Source: Allolobophora icterica
Lineage: Eukaryota > Annelida > Clitellata > Crassiclitellata > Lumbricidae
Assembly: GCA_963556255.1 (NCBI GenBank)
Contig: OY744613.1
Span: 38,444,734-38,508,733, forward strand
Length of the DNA: 64,000 nucleotides
Direction of reading: 5' to 3'
Shown: one piece after another, positions 55,144-62,554 of the stretch
How positions within the stretch are numbered: position 1 is the first letter of the stretch
How the letters are laid out: each line of letters opens with the position of its first letter
Notes under the pieces: generated by a model
The model's input: the letters and a program-made list of their open reading frames with translations, nothing else
The model's database searches: none
What the model was told of the DNA's origin: nothing
Made by a program: the position numbers and the translations under genes

Positions 55144-56478
55144 ATGGCGGCATTTGACGTGCCGAGTGAAATGTTGGACATCGCTTCGGCGGTACCCGAT
55201 GATAATAGCATCGAATCGTTTGAATACCGCGAGTATGAATCGCAAAACCCTGCGGCTATTAATAACGGCCAGGCCATACAGATAGACATCCAGAACCAAG
55301 ACATTTTCACGCAACCTTCCAAGAGTTACCTTCTTGTGGAGGGCAGGATTACATCAACTGGCGCGGGTTACATCGCAGACTCGTTGGTGTCATTCATCAA
55401 CAATGCTATCCCGTACATGTTTTCTCAAATTCGATACCTGGCTAACAATACCGAGATAGAGAATGTCATGTCACCTGGGCAAGCCACGACGATGAAAGGC
55501 ATGCTGGTATACGGCGATGATTTTTCCAAAGGCGAAGGTTTAAACATGTGTTGGCAGAAGGACACGACCGCGGCGGCGGCGGCTGCGAATATCGGCTTCG
55601 AGGCCCGTCGACTGATGATCATTGGAAAACCCGTCCCTATTGGAACGTTTTCATTCATCGTTCCCTTAAGACATCTATTCGGTTTTTGCGATGATTATCA
55701 CAAGGTCGTATACGGGATCAAACACTCTTTACTGCTGAGCCGGCAGGGGGATGCAGACGCGATCTTCAAGGAAGCCGCTGCGGCCAATGGCCAGATCGCG
55801 CTGACTAAACTCTCCTGGTTCATGCCGCATATAATACCCGCTCTGGAGTATAAAAGCATGCTTATGAAGCAGATTGAAGCCAAGGTTAAGGTACCTGTGG
55901 CATTCCGCGCCATGCAATGCGACAACATTGCGGTGCCACGAGCGACGACTTTTTCCTGGCGTTTGAGTGTTAAGTCGGGCACGGAAAAGCCACGCTGGAT
56001 TCTTGTTGCTTTTCAAACTGGAAAGAATGCACATCAAGGCCAGAATCCGGCACTGTTTGACCATGTACAGGTTCGCAACATATTCGCTATGCTCAACACC
56101 GATCGCTACCCCGTGGTTGACATGAATCTCGACTTCACCAAGAGGACAACCTCTCGCGCTTACAAGGCCCTACGTGACTTCAAGGAAGAATATTGCGGCA
56201 TAGACGCGCGTGAATCGTCATGCCAACCGACACCAATCGAATTTGTAGATTTGTTTCCGATCTTCGTTCTGGACGTGCGCAGGCAATCTGAACGACTTAA
56301 AACCTCTGTACAGGACATACAAATCAAGGTGGACTTTAACGAAGGGGTACCAAATAATACGACAGCATATGCCGTCCTGATCAGCGACCGACTCCTGATT
56401 TTGAATCGGATGGCAGCAAATTCAACGTCGTCTACTAGAAATCGGTTTTTCACATTTAGATACAAGGCCCTCTTTTAG
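55144..56478 (+). CDS. Major capsid protein, double jelly roll
   Basis: 444 residues. Typical Polinton capsid landmarks are present: an N-terminal region with GQAIQIDIQNQDIF, the LADSLVSF-like segment (YIADSLVSFINNAIPYMF), IPLRHLFGF-type block (FSFIVPLRHLFGFCDDYHKV) and a C-terminal jelly roll with KVDFNEGVP and ISDRLLIL. In related viruses trimers form pseudo-hexameric capsomers. The ATG is preceded by TTACTTATAATA. Frame intact, length normal for the family. Confidence 0.93.
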   Translation: MAAFDVPSEMLDIASAVPDDNSIESFEYREYESQNPAAINNGQAIQIDIQNQDIFTQPSKSYLLVEGRITSTGAGYIADSLVSFINNAIPYMFSQIRYLANNTEIENVMSPGQATTMKGMLVYGDDFSKGEGLNMCWQKDTTAAAAAANIGFEARRLMIIGKPVPIGTFSFIVPLRHLFGFCDDYHKVVYGIKHSLLLSRQGDADAIFKEAAAANGQIALTKLSWFMPHIIPALEYKSMLMKQIEAKVKVPVAFRAMQCDNIAVPRATTFSWRLSVKSGTEKPRWILVAFQTGKNAHQGQNPALFDHVQVRNIFAMLNTDRYPVVDMNLDFTKRTTSRAYKALRDFKEEYCGIDARESSCQPTPIEFVDLFPIFVLDVRRQSERLKTSVQDIQIKVDFNEGVPNNTTAYAVLISDRLLILNRMAANSTSSTRNRFFTFRYKALF

Positions 56479-56495
56479 ATATATTTTTTCCAAAA

Positions 56496-57068
56496 ATGAA
56501 AACTGAATACGTTGCGTTCGGCCTTTCACTGACCGAAGGGCAAAAGCAAACATTAGCTAGAGCTGCGCGCGCCGGCACTGGTGCCACGATCCGACTCGCT
56601 CATGGCCAGCTTCGCGGAGACGACAAGCTCGCGCTGACAAAAGTTCAAGCCGCCCGAATAGTGAAGAAGATTTCGGAAGGCGTTGGTATGGAGCTGAGAT
56701 TCACCAAAACGCAATTGAAAAAGATGACAAAATCTGGTGGATTTCTTCCACTGCTGGCTCTCCTCCCATTGATTTTTAGTGGGTTAGGCGCGGTGGGTGC
56801 CGCGGCTGGAGGGGCCGCCGAGGTGGCAAAGGCCGTGCACAACAAACAGGCCAGCGATGCAGAGGCTCTGCGCAAGAAACAGGCCAGCGATGCGGCCCAA
56901 GCCGAGAAAAAACGGATCGACGACGCGGCTTTAGCAGAGGCCGCGCGTCACAATCGCGAACTCGAAGCTCAGGTCCGCGGGACCGGTTTATATCTCGGGC
57001 GCCAGACTTATGGTGGTTGCTGTTCAATGTGTAAAGGATCCGGCCTGTACATCGGACAAAAAAACTAA
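56496..57068 (+). CDS. pVI/pX-like membrane-active virion protein
   Basis: 190 residues. A basic N-terminal domain (1-75) ends with KMTKSGG. It is followed by a hydrophobic segment FLPLLALLPLIFSGLGAVGA (about 76-95) and an Ala-rich coiled coil with tandem KQASDAE repeats (113-150). A glycine/cysteine C-terminus contains two GTGLYLG/GSGLYIG motifs. This KxGG-hydrophobic layout is recurrent next to the capsid gene in Polintons. The final codons CAA AAA AAC TAA form an in-frame A AAA AAC heptamer at 57059-57065 that abuts the stop (see 57059-57109). The protease frame continues in -1. Confidence 0.7.
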   Translation: MKTEYVAFGLSLTEGQKQTLARAARAGTGATIRLAHGQLRGDDKLALTKVQAARIVKKISEGVGMELRFTKTQLKKMTKSGGFLPLLALLPLIFSGLGAVGAAAGGAAEVAKAVHNKQASDAEALRKKQASDAAQAEKKRIDDAALAEAARHNRELEAQVRGTGLYLGRQTYGGCCSMCKGSGLYIGQKN

Positions 57069-57109
57069 AACCGCTGAGCAACTTCGATATAGAGAAAGTT
57101 GCCGGAGCG
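57059..57109 (+). promoter_or_regulatory. Predicted -1 ribosomal frameshift signal
   Basis: The slippery heptamer A AAA AAC (57059-57065) is in the zero frame of the pVI-like gene and is immediately followed by TAA. After a 6-nt spacer a stem forms from 57072-57075 with 57106-57109 and 57078-57084 with 57096-57102. That is 4+7 pairs, with a GA/CGG internal loop and an 11-nt apical loop. The -1 frame leads directly into the protease, which lacks an AUG before its conserved core. Seen in sequence; frameshifting itself is inference. Confidence 0.65.
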
Positions 57110-57439
57110 CTGCCGCATTTCCGCGGTGTTTTCATGCGAGATGGTCTGCCCGCCGTGGCTCGTGAGAAGGAGTGTGGAGTTGTTAATTTAGATTCCGGTT
57201 CCGGCGATGGTACTCACTGGGTCGCCTATTGGATAGATGGACCTACAGCAGTCTATTTTGACAGTTATGGGCTGGATCCGCCTACCGAAATCTCTCGATA
57301 TTTAAACCGTTCCATAAGAACACAGACGTTCCAGCTGCAGGGTCCCGATGATGTGGTCTGTGGTCATCTCTGCCTGACCGTGCTAAGAGAGCTCACTGCT
57401 GGAAAGAATTTTGAAGATATCATTCTTGACCTATGTTAG
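57065..57439 (+). CDS. Adenain-like cysteine protease (Polinton), no upstream AUG
   Basis: A maturation protease of the adenovirus/Ulp1 (C5/C48-like) type. From the first -1-frame codon at 57065 the product has 124 residues. H51 (GTHWVAYW), D66 (YFDSYGL) and C99 (VVCGHLCL) fit the catalytic triad. The conserved N-terminal block (LSNFDIEK... FRGVFMRDGLP) is encoded before the first ATG at 57134, so initiation there would delete about 23 residues of the fold. The frame is open from 57035 without any ATG. Expression by -1 frameshifting from the pVI-like gene is proposed. Alternatives are a non-AUG start (a CTG lies at 57074) or loss of the original start codon. Confidence 0.85.
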   Translation, partial: LKPLSNFDIEKVAGALPHFRGVFMRDGLPAVAREKECGVVNLDSGSGDGTHWVAYWIDGPTAVYFDSYGLDPPTEISRYLNRSIRTQTFQLQGPDDVVCGHLCLTVLRELTAGKNFEDIILDLC

Positions 57440-57466
57440 ACTTCCATCACCTTTTTGTATATAAAA

Positions 57467-59293
57467 ATGCCGGTTGATAAATTTGGAAGAGACGGTGGAG
57501 GTGGGGTGGGAGGAGGGCAGATAAGCGCCGCTGGGCTCATCCACAAGGCTGGTGATACCATGCTGGGAATTCTTTCGGCTGGAGGTTTTCGGCTGACAAA
57601 TGTGGGAACGCCGACGATGGAAACGGACGCCGCGACAAAGGCTTATGCAGACATCGTAGATCAGGACAACCTGCAACTCACCGGTGGAACGATGTCTGGC
57701 GTTCTAAAAATGGGCGGTCATAAATTGACTGGTTTGCCCACGGACACTCCGGGATCTGATAGCGAAGACGAGGGTTGGGATGAATTGGTGGGGGAGTCCG
57801 ACGTTGGGAGTTGGAAACAAATAACGGAGTACGCGAAAGAGCGGGCGCACCAAGCTGAGTTGTATGCAGACGGCTTAAGCTCCGAGGTAACTGGTCTCGT
57901 TAAACGTTACGCAGACGATAAGGACGCTCTGCTGGACACTGCCGTCAGGCTGTACGCGGACCAGAAGGCGGCCGCGGCCGAGAGCCATGCAGACCAGAAG
58001 CTTATCGATGCTAAACAGTACACGGACGAGAAGAACGAGGTTTTGAGAGATTCCGTTAGGCAGTATGCGGACGAAAAGGATGTTATTGTTAAAACTTACG
58101 TCAACGAGCAAGATGTTATCGTCAAGAACGCGTGTGTGCTAAAATCTGGAAGTGTAATGACTGGAAGTTTAGTCATGGGTGGCCACCGAGTAACTGGACT
58201 TCCAACAGAGATTCCAGGATCTGATAGCGACGCAGCGAGTTGGAAACAAGTGTCAACAGCGGTCGCCGGCGCTCTATTGAGCCTCGATAGAGTTCCCACG
58301 GAGTCGTTGCACGTGGTTAACAAACAATATGTTGATGTTCAACATATTGCTGCTAGACAGTACGCGGTCGATCAGGACACCGCGATTAATTCGGCCGTGA
58401 GGTTGTATACAGATCAAAAGACCGCCGCCGCAAGGGGGTACGCGGACCAGAAAGCCGAAGCTGCAAAAACTTACGCCGAAGAACAAGACGCTATGGTCAG
58501 GAGCGCTTGCGTGCTTAAAGTTGGCGACGCAATGACCGGAAATTTAGCTATGGGCGGTAAGAGGGTGACTGGGCTTTACACGGGGGCCTCAACAACTAAT
58601 ACCGACGCGGCGAGTATCGGGCAGGTGACGAGAATCGTAACCGGCAAAATGACAAAATTAAATAAAATACCGACGGAGCCTTTGAACGTGGCCAATAAAC
58701 AATATGTCGACAATCAGGCTGTTGTGGTTAAAAGATATACAGACAGTAAAGAGACCGCTGTAAGACAGTACGTGAACAGCATCAAGTTTCTCAACTACAG
58801 CGGACACATTCCACCCCTGTCCAAAAACATTTCCGAAACGGGTTTTGAGGCCTCGGCCAGCGCATCTCTTCCCGATTACTCGCCTTATATGGCATTCAAC
58901 TCAGGAGTCATAGGTGAGTGGAGGACCACGGCTGCCGCACCTGAACCTGATGGCAGTACTAGAGGGACTTTTTTACAGATTGATTGCCCGACGCCTGTGC
59001 GAATATGGAAGGTTAGTCTGGCTGGGGGATCTAGTCCTACTGCACCACGTATCACGTCCTGGGTATTATATGGGCTTTCATCTACTGATGAAATTGGTCG
59101 TGCAATTCTCATCTCATCCGCTGTCACTTTGACTAATTCTGCACAAGAGTTCACCATCAACACAAGCGCCGCCAACGCCGGAGCTGCATACGAAGCATTC
59201 AGTCTGATGGTCATGGCCACCAGCCCAACACAAGGTACTTTTGGAATATCCCACTTCCAGATTTACACATATTTTAAAGTTGGAGACACATAA
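57467..59293 (+). CDS. Fibre-like protein with phage-type stalk repeats and C-terminal beta domain
   Basis: 608 residues from the first ATG (57467), preceded by TGTATATAAAA. A Gly-rich head is followed by three modules. Each has an M-(T/S)-G-x-L-x-MGG-(H/K)-(R/K)-V/L-TG-L motif, a DAA(T/S) motif, and a long coiled-coil segment of YADQK/YVDEQ-type 11-residue repeats. This combination is typical of trimeric phage tail-fibre and adenovirus-like shafts. The last ~140 residues (from LNYSGHIPPLS) form a beta-rich domain (FLQIDCPTPVRIWKVSL, ISHFQIYTYF) resembling a galactose-binding/F5-8-type fold. Inferred role: host attachment. I did not recognise an exact family. Confidence 0.7.
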   Translation: MPVDKFGRDGGGGVGGGQISAAGLIHKAGDTMLGILSAGGFRLTNVGTPTMETDAATKAYADIVDQDNLQLTGGTMSGVLKMGGHKLTGLPTDTPGSDSEDEGWDELVGESDVGSWKQITEYAKERAHQAELYADGLSSEVTGLVKRYADDKDALLDTAVRLYADQKAAAAESHADQKLIDAKQYTDEKNEVLRDSVRQYADEKDVIVKTYVNEQDVIVKNACVLKSGSVMTGSLVMGGHRVTGLPTEIPGSDSDAASWKQVSTAVAGALLSLDRVPTESLHVVNKQYVDVQHIAARQYAVDQDTAINSAVRLYTDQKTAAARGYADQKAEAAKTYAEEQDAMVRSACVLKVGDAMTGNLAMGGKRVTGLYTGASTTNTDAASIGQVTRIVTGKMTKLNKIPTEPLNVANKQYVDNQAVVVKRYTDSKETAVRQYVNSIKFLNYSGHIPPLSKNISETGFEASASASLPDYSPYMAFNSGVIGEWRTTAAAPEPDGSTRGTFLQIDCPTPVRIWKVSLAGGSSPTAPRITSWVLYGLSSTDEIGRAILISSAVTLTNSAQEFTINTSAANAGAAYEAFSLMVMATSPTQGTFGISHFQIYTYFKVGDT

Positions 59294-59302
59294 GACTTAA
59301 TA

Positions 59303-59848
59303 ATGGCCGACTCACACTACAAGATTCGGGGCTATCTCCGGCAAAAAGGAGAAACAAATATGCACAAGTACAACCTCGATGATTTGGTTGGACTAACCAA
59401 CTGGGGATATACTATCCCTAAGCCCACCGCAGATATGTTAGCCGCGGTTCCCCAAATCCACATCGATTTCGTTTCGGACGATTATCACAGCCGCGATATT
59501 TACACAGCGACCAAAACTGTGACTCTAAGTTCGTGGCAAACGCTTCCATTGACCGCGGCGCGCTATCCTTGTATCACGTTGCAAACTAACAATGAGACGG
59601 TGTCTTTAGACCGCGGATTCTGGAGGCTTACAATGTTTGGTGTTAGTACCGGTGATGCGTCAGTTCGCGTTATAACAGTCGCGGGTAGCATTGATCGTAC
59701 AATCGACGTTCTAAGTGGGCAATTTGATGCAGCTAGGGCAATATTCATTCCAGGACAAACCAGTTTCAGAATTGAAGGAAAAAAGAGAGGTGTTTTAAGT
59801 ACTTCAACTATTGAGTTAAACGTAACGTTACTGATAGAGCAACTATAA
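59303..59848 (+). CDS. Polinton protein of unknown function, beta-rich
   Basis: 181 residues, starting 10 bp after the fibre stop. There is no signal peptide or membrane segment. The C-terminal two thirds alternate hydrophobic residues (FWRLTMFGVS, VRVITVAGSI, FRIEGKKR, IELNVTLLIEQL), suggesting a beta sandwich or jelly roll. Its position next to the fibre suggests a virion surface or head-domain component, but this is only context. Not recognised. Confidence 0.55.
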   Translation: MADSHYKIRGYLRQKGETNMHKYNLDDLVGLTNWGYTIPKPTADMLAAVPQIHIDFVSDDYHSRDIYTATKTVTLSSWQTLPLTAARYPCITLQTNNETVSLDRGFWRLTMFGVSTGDASVRVITVAGSIDRTIDVLSGQFDAARAIFIPGQTSFRIEGKKRGVLSTSTIELNVTLLIEQL

Positions 59849-59855
59849 AAAAACT

Positions 59856-60461
59856 ATGTCTTTGTACCCACCGCTTATGGAGTCAACAATTTCGTCAGAC
59901 ACGACGTCGCAAACATTTCGTCTGCAGAAGATTGGCGAAATAGAAGCCTTCCTGAGATCTGAGGCGATAAGTCGGGGACAACTGTGTAAGAAGTATAAGA
60001 GGGTTGTAGATGTGGCTAATGGGGCCTCGGCCGGCCTTGCTCTGGTTAGTCTTGGAACTGGGGTGGGTGGGGCAGCTATGTTAGCCACTGGTATTGGTTT
60101 TATTCCTGGTATTGTTCTGGAGAGTTTGGCCATAGCGACGAGTTTTCTGGATATTATTGGAAATGTTGTTAGCCGATCGTTTGTTGCTAAAGCTTCAAAA
60201 CACGACGAAATTTGTATTTTGGCGGAAAGTAAGCTAAACACAGTTCATGACCATATTTCTCGGGCGTTAGAAGACACAGCTATAAGCGACGATGAATATA
60301 AACTTATTCTGGGAGAGGAGGAAAAATATAGAACGATGAAACGTGATATACAAAGCAAGAGCGGAAAAAAAGAGTTGCCGAGTCAAAGCAAAGACGACAT
60401 GGTGGCGGAACTAATAAAGAAACTAACCAGCACTGGGACTTGTCCGCGAACCTCAAAATAA
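59856..60461 (+). CDS. Polinton membrane-associated protein of unknown function
   Basis: 201 residues. A helical N-terminus (RLQKIGEIEAFLRSEAISR) is followed by a KKYKR basic patch and one or two glycine-rich hydrophobic segments (about 53-110: GLALVSLGTGVGGAAMLATG, FIPGIVLESLAIATSFL). A soluble charged tail has KASKHDEI...LAESKLNTVHDHISRAL and KSGKKE. The same layout occurs in an abundant uncharacterised family of Polinton-derived invertebrate proteins. It is the last gene before the right end. Function unknown; membrane insertion is likely from composition. Confidence 0.6.
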   Translation: MSLYPPLMESTISSDTTSQTFRLQKIGEIEAFLRSEAISRGQLCKKYKRVVDVANGASAGLALVSLGTGVGGAAMLATGIGFIPGIVLESLAIATSFLDIIGNVVSRSFVAKASKHDEICILAESKLNTVHDHISRALEDTAISDDEYKLILGEEEKYRTMKRDIQSKSGKKELPSQSKDDMVAELIKKLTSTGTCPRTSK

Positions 60462-60555
60462 AAGTTTTCATCGTAGGTGGTTGGAGTAGTGAGTCTGTAA
60501 TTCCTAGCGCGCCACCGCCGTACGATTAGTGGGCTACAATGTTTACCACCACACT

Positions 60556-60576
60556 CGCAAATGAGTTTCATTTGCG
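60556..60576. repeat. Perfect AAATGA-type palindrome near the right end
   Basis: CGCAAATGA-GTT-TCATTTGCG, nine-base perfect arms, non-coding. Five bases separate it from the GC hairpin. Confidence 0.85.
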
Positions 60577-60581
60577 TTTGA

Positions 60582-60610
60582 GCCGGCCTCGTGGGAGGGT
60601 CTCGGCCGGC
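60582..60610. repeat. GC-rich hairpin near Polinton terminus (copy 2)
   Basis: GCCGGCC (60582-60588) pairs with GGCCGGC (60604-60610). With the flanking AGCAAACG it matches 5807-5843 of copy 1. It lies about 307 bp from the element end, in the same orientation relative to the end. Confidence 0.85.
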
Positions 60611-60734
60611 AGCAAACGACACTTTCACGGTTTGATGTGTTAAGGCAATCCATGATCCGATTTTTTGGCCTTGGCCGAATCGGCTTAGAGACTTTATATC
60701 AAATCACTTCCATTGAGCCTGTTTTAAAGATCTA

Positions 60735-60917
60735 CTTAACACCATGATTCAAAAGACTTCTAAGCCACGATAGCCACAGACACTGCTTGGAAAGCGATCT
60801 GTGATAAGGGTCTGTGGGTCCTGTAGGCCTCTGTGGACCCTTTTTTCTGTAGAGGCAGTCTTTATATCAAGCAGCTTTTTGTAGCGCATGATTTCAAAAC
60901 CCCACTTCTAATCTACT
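60735..60917. repeat. Right terminal inverted repeat of Polinton copy 2
   Basis: Reverse complement of 42823-43005, no mismatch found by eye. Ends CCCCACTTCTAATCTACT, followed by AAAGTA. Confidence 0.95.
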
Positions 60918-61297
60918 AAAGTACTTAGATTGGAGGAGGTAATTAGTTATCTGCTCTAGCGTGAAAGCTAGACGTTCTTGACATGTACACTACTTCAAGC
61001 TGGCTTATAATGGGCCGTGTTCAACTTGTTAAAGCGCCCTTGTAACGGCATGTGTCGTGTTACGGCGCTGTAGAAGTCGTCGTATTCATCATCATCATCT
61101 TGGTAGGCGAGTTGCAAACATGTGGAGGTAGAGAGTTCCAAATGCAGAGATCATCGACAGGGAATGAACACTAGTCAAAAGCAAATCTATACATATAAGT
61201 AGGTACCTAAGCATTGGCAAGTATATAAAAAATCATCATGTCCTGACGCCAGCCATTTGGCAATGAAGGGCACAAACAAATGATTTCCATTGTCCTT

Positions 61298-61371
<74 letters not shown>

Positions 61372-61390
61372 GAATGTATGATTTTGTTAC
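60918..61390. other. Intron sequence right of Polinton copy 2
   Basis: Contains a (TA)n run at 61301-61367 and a short ATC run at 61086-61099. Nothing else recognised. Confidence 0.5.
61301..61367. repeat. (TA)n dinucleotide repeat
   Basis: 33 uninterrupted TA units, 24 bp before the donor side of the adjacent exon (61391). Confidence 0.98.
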
Positions 61391-61575
61391 CATGATCTCC
61401 TGTTCCAGCTGTTGTTGCGTCATGTCCATCAGTTCTTTCTGTCTAAGGTTTTGTTTCTGTTCCTCTGTTAGTTTTGCTCTCCTTGCGGATCGTGATATCC
61501 TTCGCTGTTGGATCTCTGCCTTCGTCAGACCAGTTTGTCCAGAGCTTGTGTGGAAACTGATTGCAATGGTAAAAG
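61391..61575 (-). CDS. SWAP70/DEF6-like gene, PH-domain end and start of coiled coil
   Basis: 185 bp, acceptor TTCTGCAG, donor ATCATG|GTAACA, phase 1 in and phase 0 out. The split codon joins to the previous exon so that EWIA continues into AFTIAI, the last helix of the PH domain. Next come a linker (SSGQTGLTKAEIQQRR) and the first coiled-coil heptads (RRAKLTEEQKQNLRQKELMD). The alternative acceptor further in would break the PH helix. The next downstream exon is 41965-42069, across the Polinton. Confidence 0.82.
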
Positions 61576-62442
61576 CTGCAGAAGCACACAGGCCGGGTTT
61601 CTATAATAACCCAACTACCATCACCCTTACATGGGTATCTTAAATGGCGTGGCACCCATTAAACGGACAGTGGTTGTAAAGGACCTCATCCGATCAATTC
61701 ATTGTAAAATGATTGATCAGGGTGGAGGCAATATGGTAGTGCTATAGGAAAACGTCTACATTTACACTTATTGTTCCAAATGGGTTTACTCGTTAACATC
61801 TGACTATTTGGAATAGCGTTCTGTTTCATTGGCGATCAATTAATTGTTGGATTCTTTATGCAGAACAAACAGAAACTGGCAGCTAACTTCGGACCTAAGG
61901 CCAGCGACAGGGAAAGACCAAAGGTTACGCGTGATGGGTTTTCAGACAGCTCATCGTTCCAGATCTATTCTGAATGTTGCATATGCATGGCTGAGCCAGC
62001 CAGAGAGTAGCATGCTGCCTCCATGGTGTTTGGTAGCATAGCAACTCAAATGACAATGTCAATTAGCCTACTGCAACACACACATAAAATTACCCGCTTG
62101 GTGAGATCGAACTCTGAACTCCGGAGTTACGAATTTATTATATCTGTGTATTTAAATGCTGTATACGTATTCATTTTTCCATAGCAGCTTCAATTGTGAA
62201 GCCACAGTTTGACAAAAGATTTATCACATTTAACTTGCGAAGCCTACTAGGCATTGTTCTCATATAGATCCTATTTCAGCCGTGAAGCCAAAACTAAATA
62301 AAAACTGATGCATCAGGATATAGAGCTCTGCTGTTTTGTAATGGTGATAAGTAACGTTTTAACATATGACTATCAAACCATTTGACATAATGCAGCTAGT
62401 ACTCAAATGACTGATTCAGAGATGGGGAATGTGATATGGTAC
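61576..62442. other. Intron of SWAP70-like gene
   Basis: No coding or repeat signal recognised. Confidence 0.4.
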
Positions 62443-62554
62443 CTGCAATCCATTCTTTCTTGGTAATTGAATCTGGTGCACAGATTTCGTAGTCTTTGCC
62501 TTCACATTTGACAAGAAATCGATTCTGTTTGGCTCCCATTTTGTCGCTTAGATT
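62443..62554 (-). CDS. SWAP70/DEF6-like gene, PH-domain exon
   Basis: 112 bp, acceptor GTGACAG, donor TTGCAG|GTACCA, ends in phase 1. Encodes DKMGAKQNRFLVKC, EGKDYEICAPD and KKEWIA. This is the strand-strand-helix end of a PH domain, with the invariant Trp. The spacing matches the SWAP70 family, where a D-K-x-G-K block precedes FLIKC-like and EW-helix segments. Earlier exons lie beyond the window. Confidence 0.82.

Larger units (their letters stand above)
60462..60734. other. Right sub-terminal region of Polinton copy 2
   Basis: No gene. Holds the AAATGA palindrome (60556-60576) and the GC hairpin (60582-60610) side by side, then a weakly conserved extension of the terminal repeat. Confidence 0.6.
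42823..60917. mobile_element. Complete Polinton/Maverick copy 2
   Basis: An 18.1-kb element bounded by 183-bp terminal inverted repeats, identical by eye, starting AGTAGATTAGAAGTGGGG. AAAGTA directly flanks both sides (42818-42823 and 60918-60923). The A at 42823 can belong to the duplication or to the repeat, so the duplication is 6 bp (usual for Polintons) with that assignment, or 5 bp otherwise. It encodes replication genes (PolB, integrase), a packaging ATPase, a complete virion set, a protease and several unknown proteins, all with open frames. It is inserted in an intron of the SWAP70-like gene. Its left arm (43.1-45.8 kb) holds later SINE and LINE relics. Confidence 0.97.
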
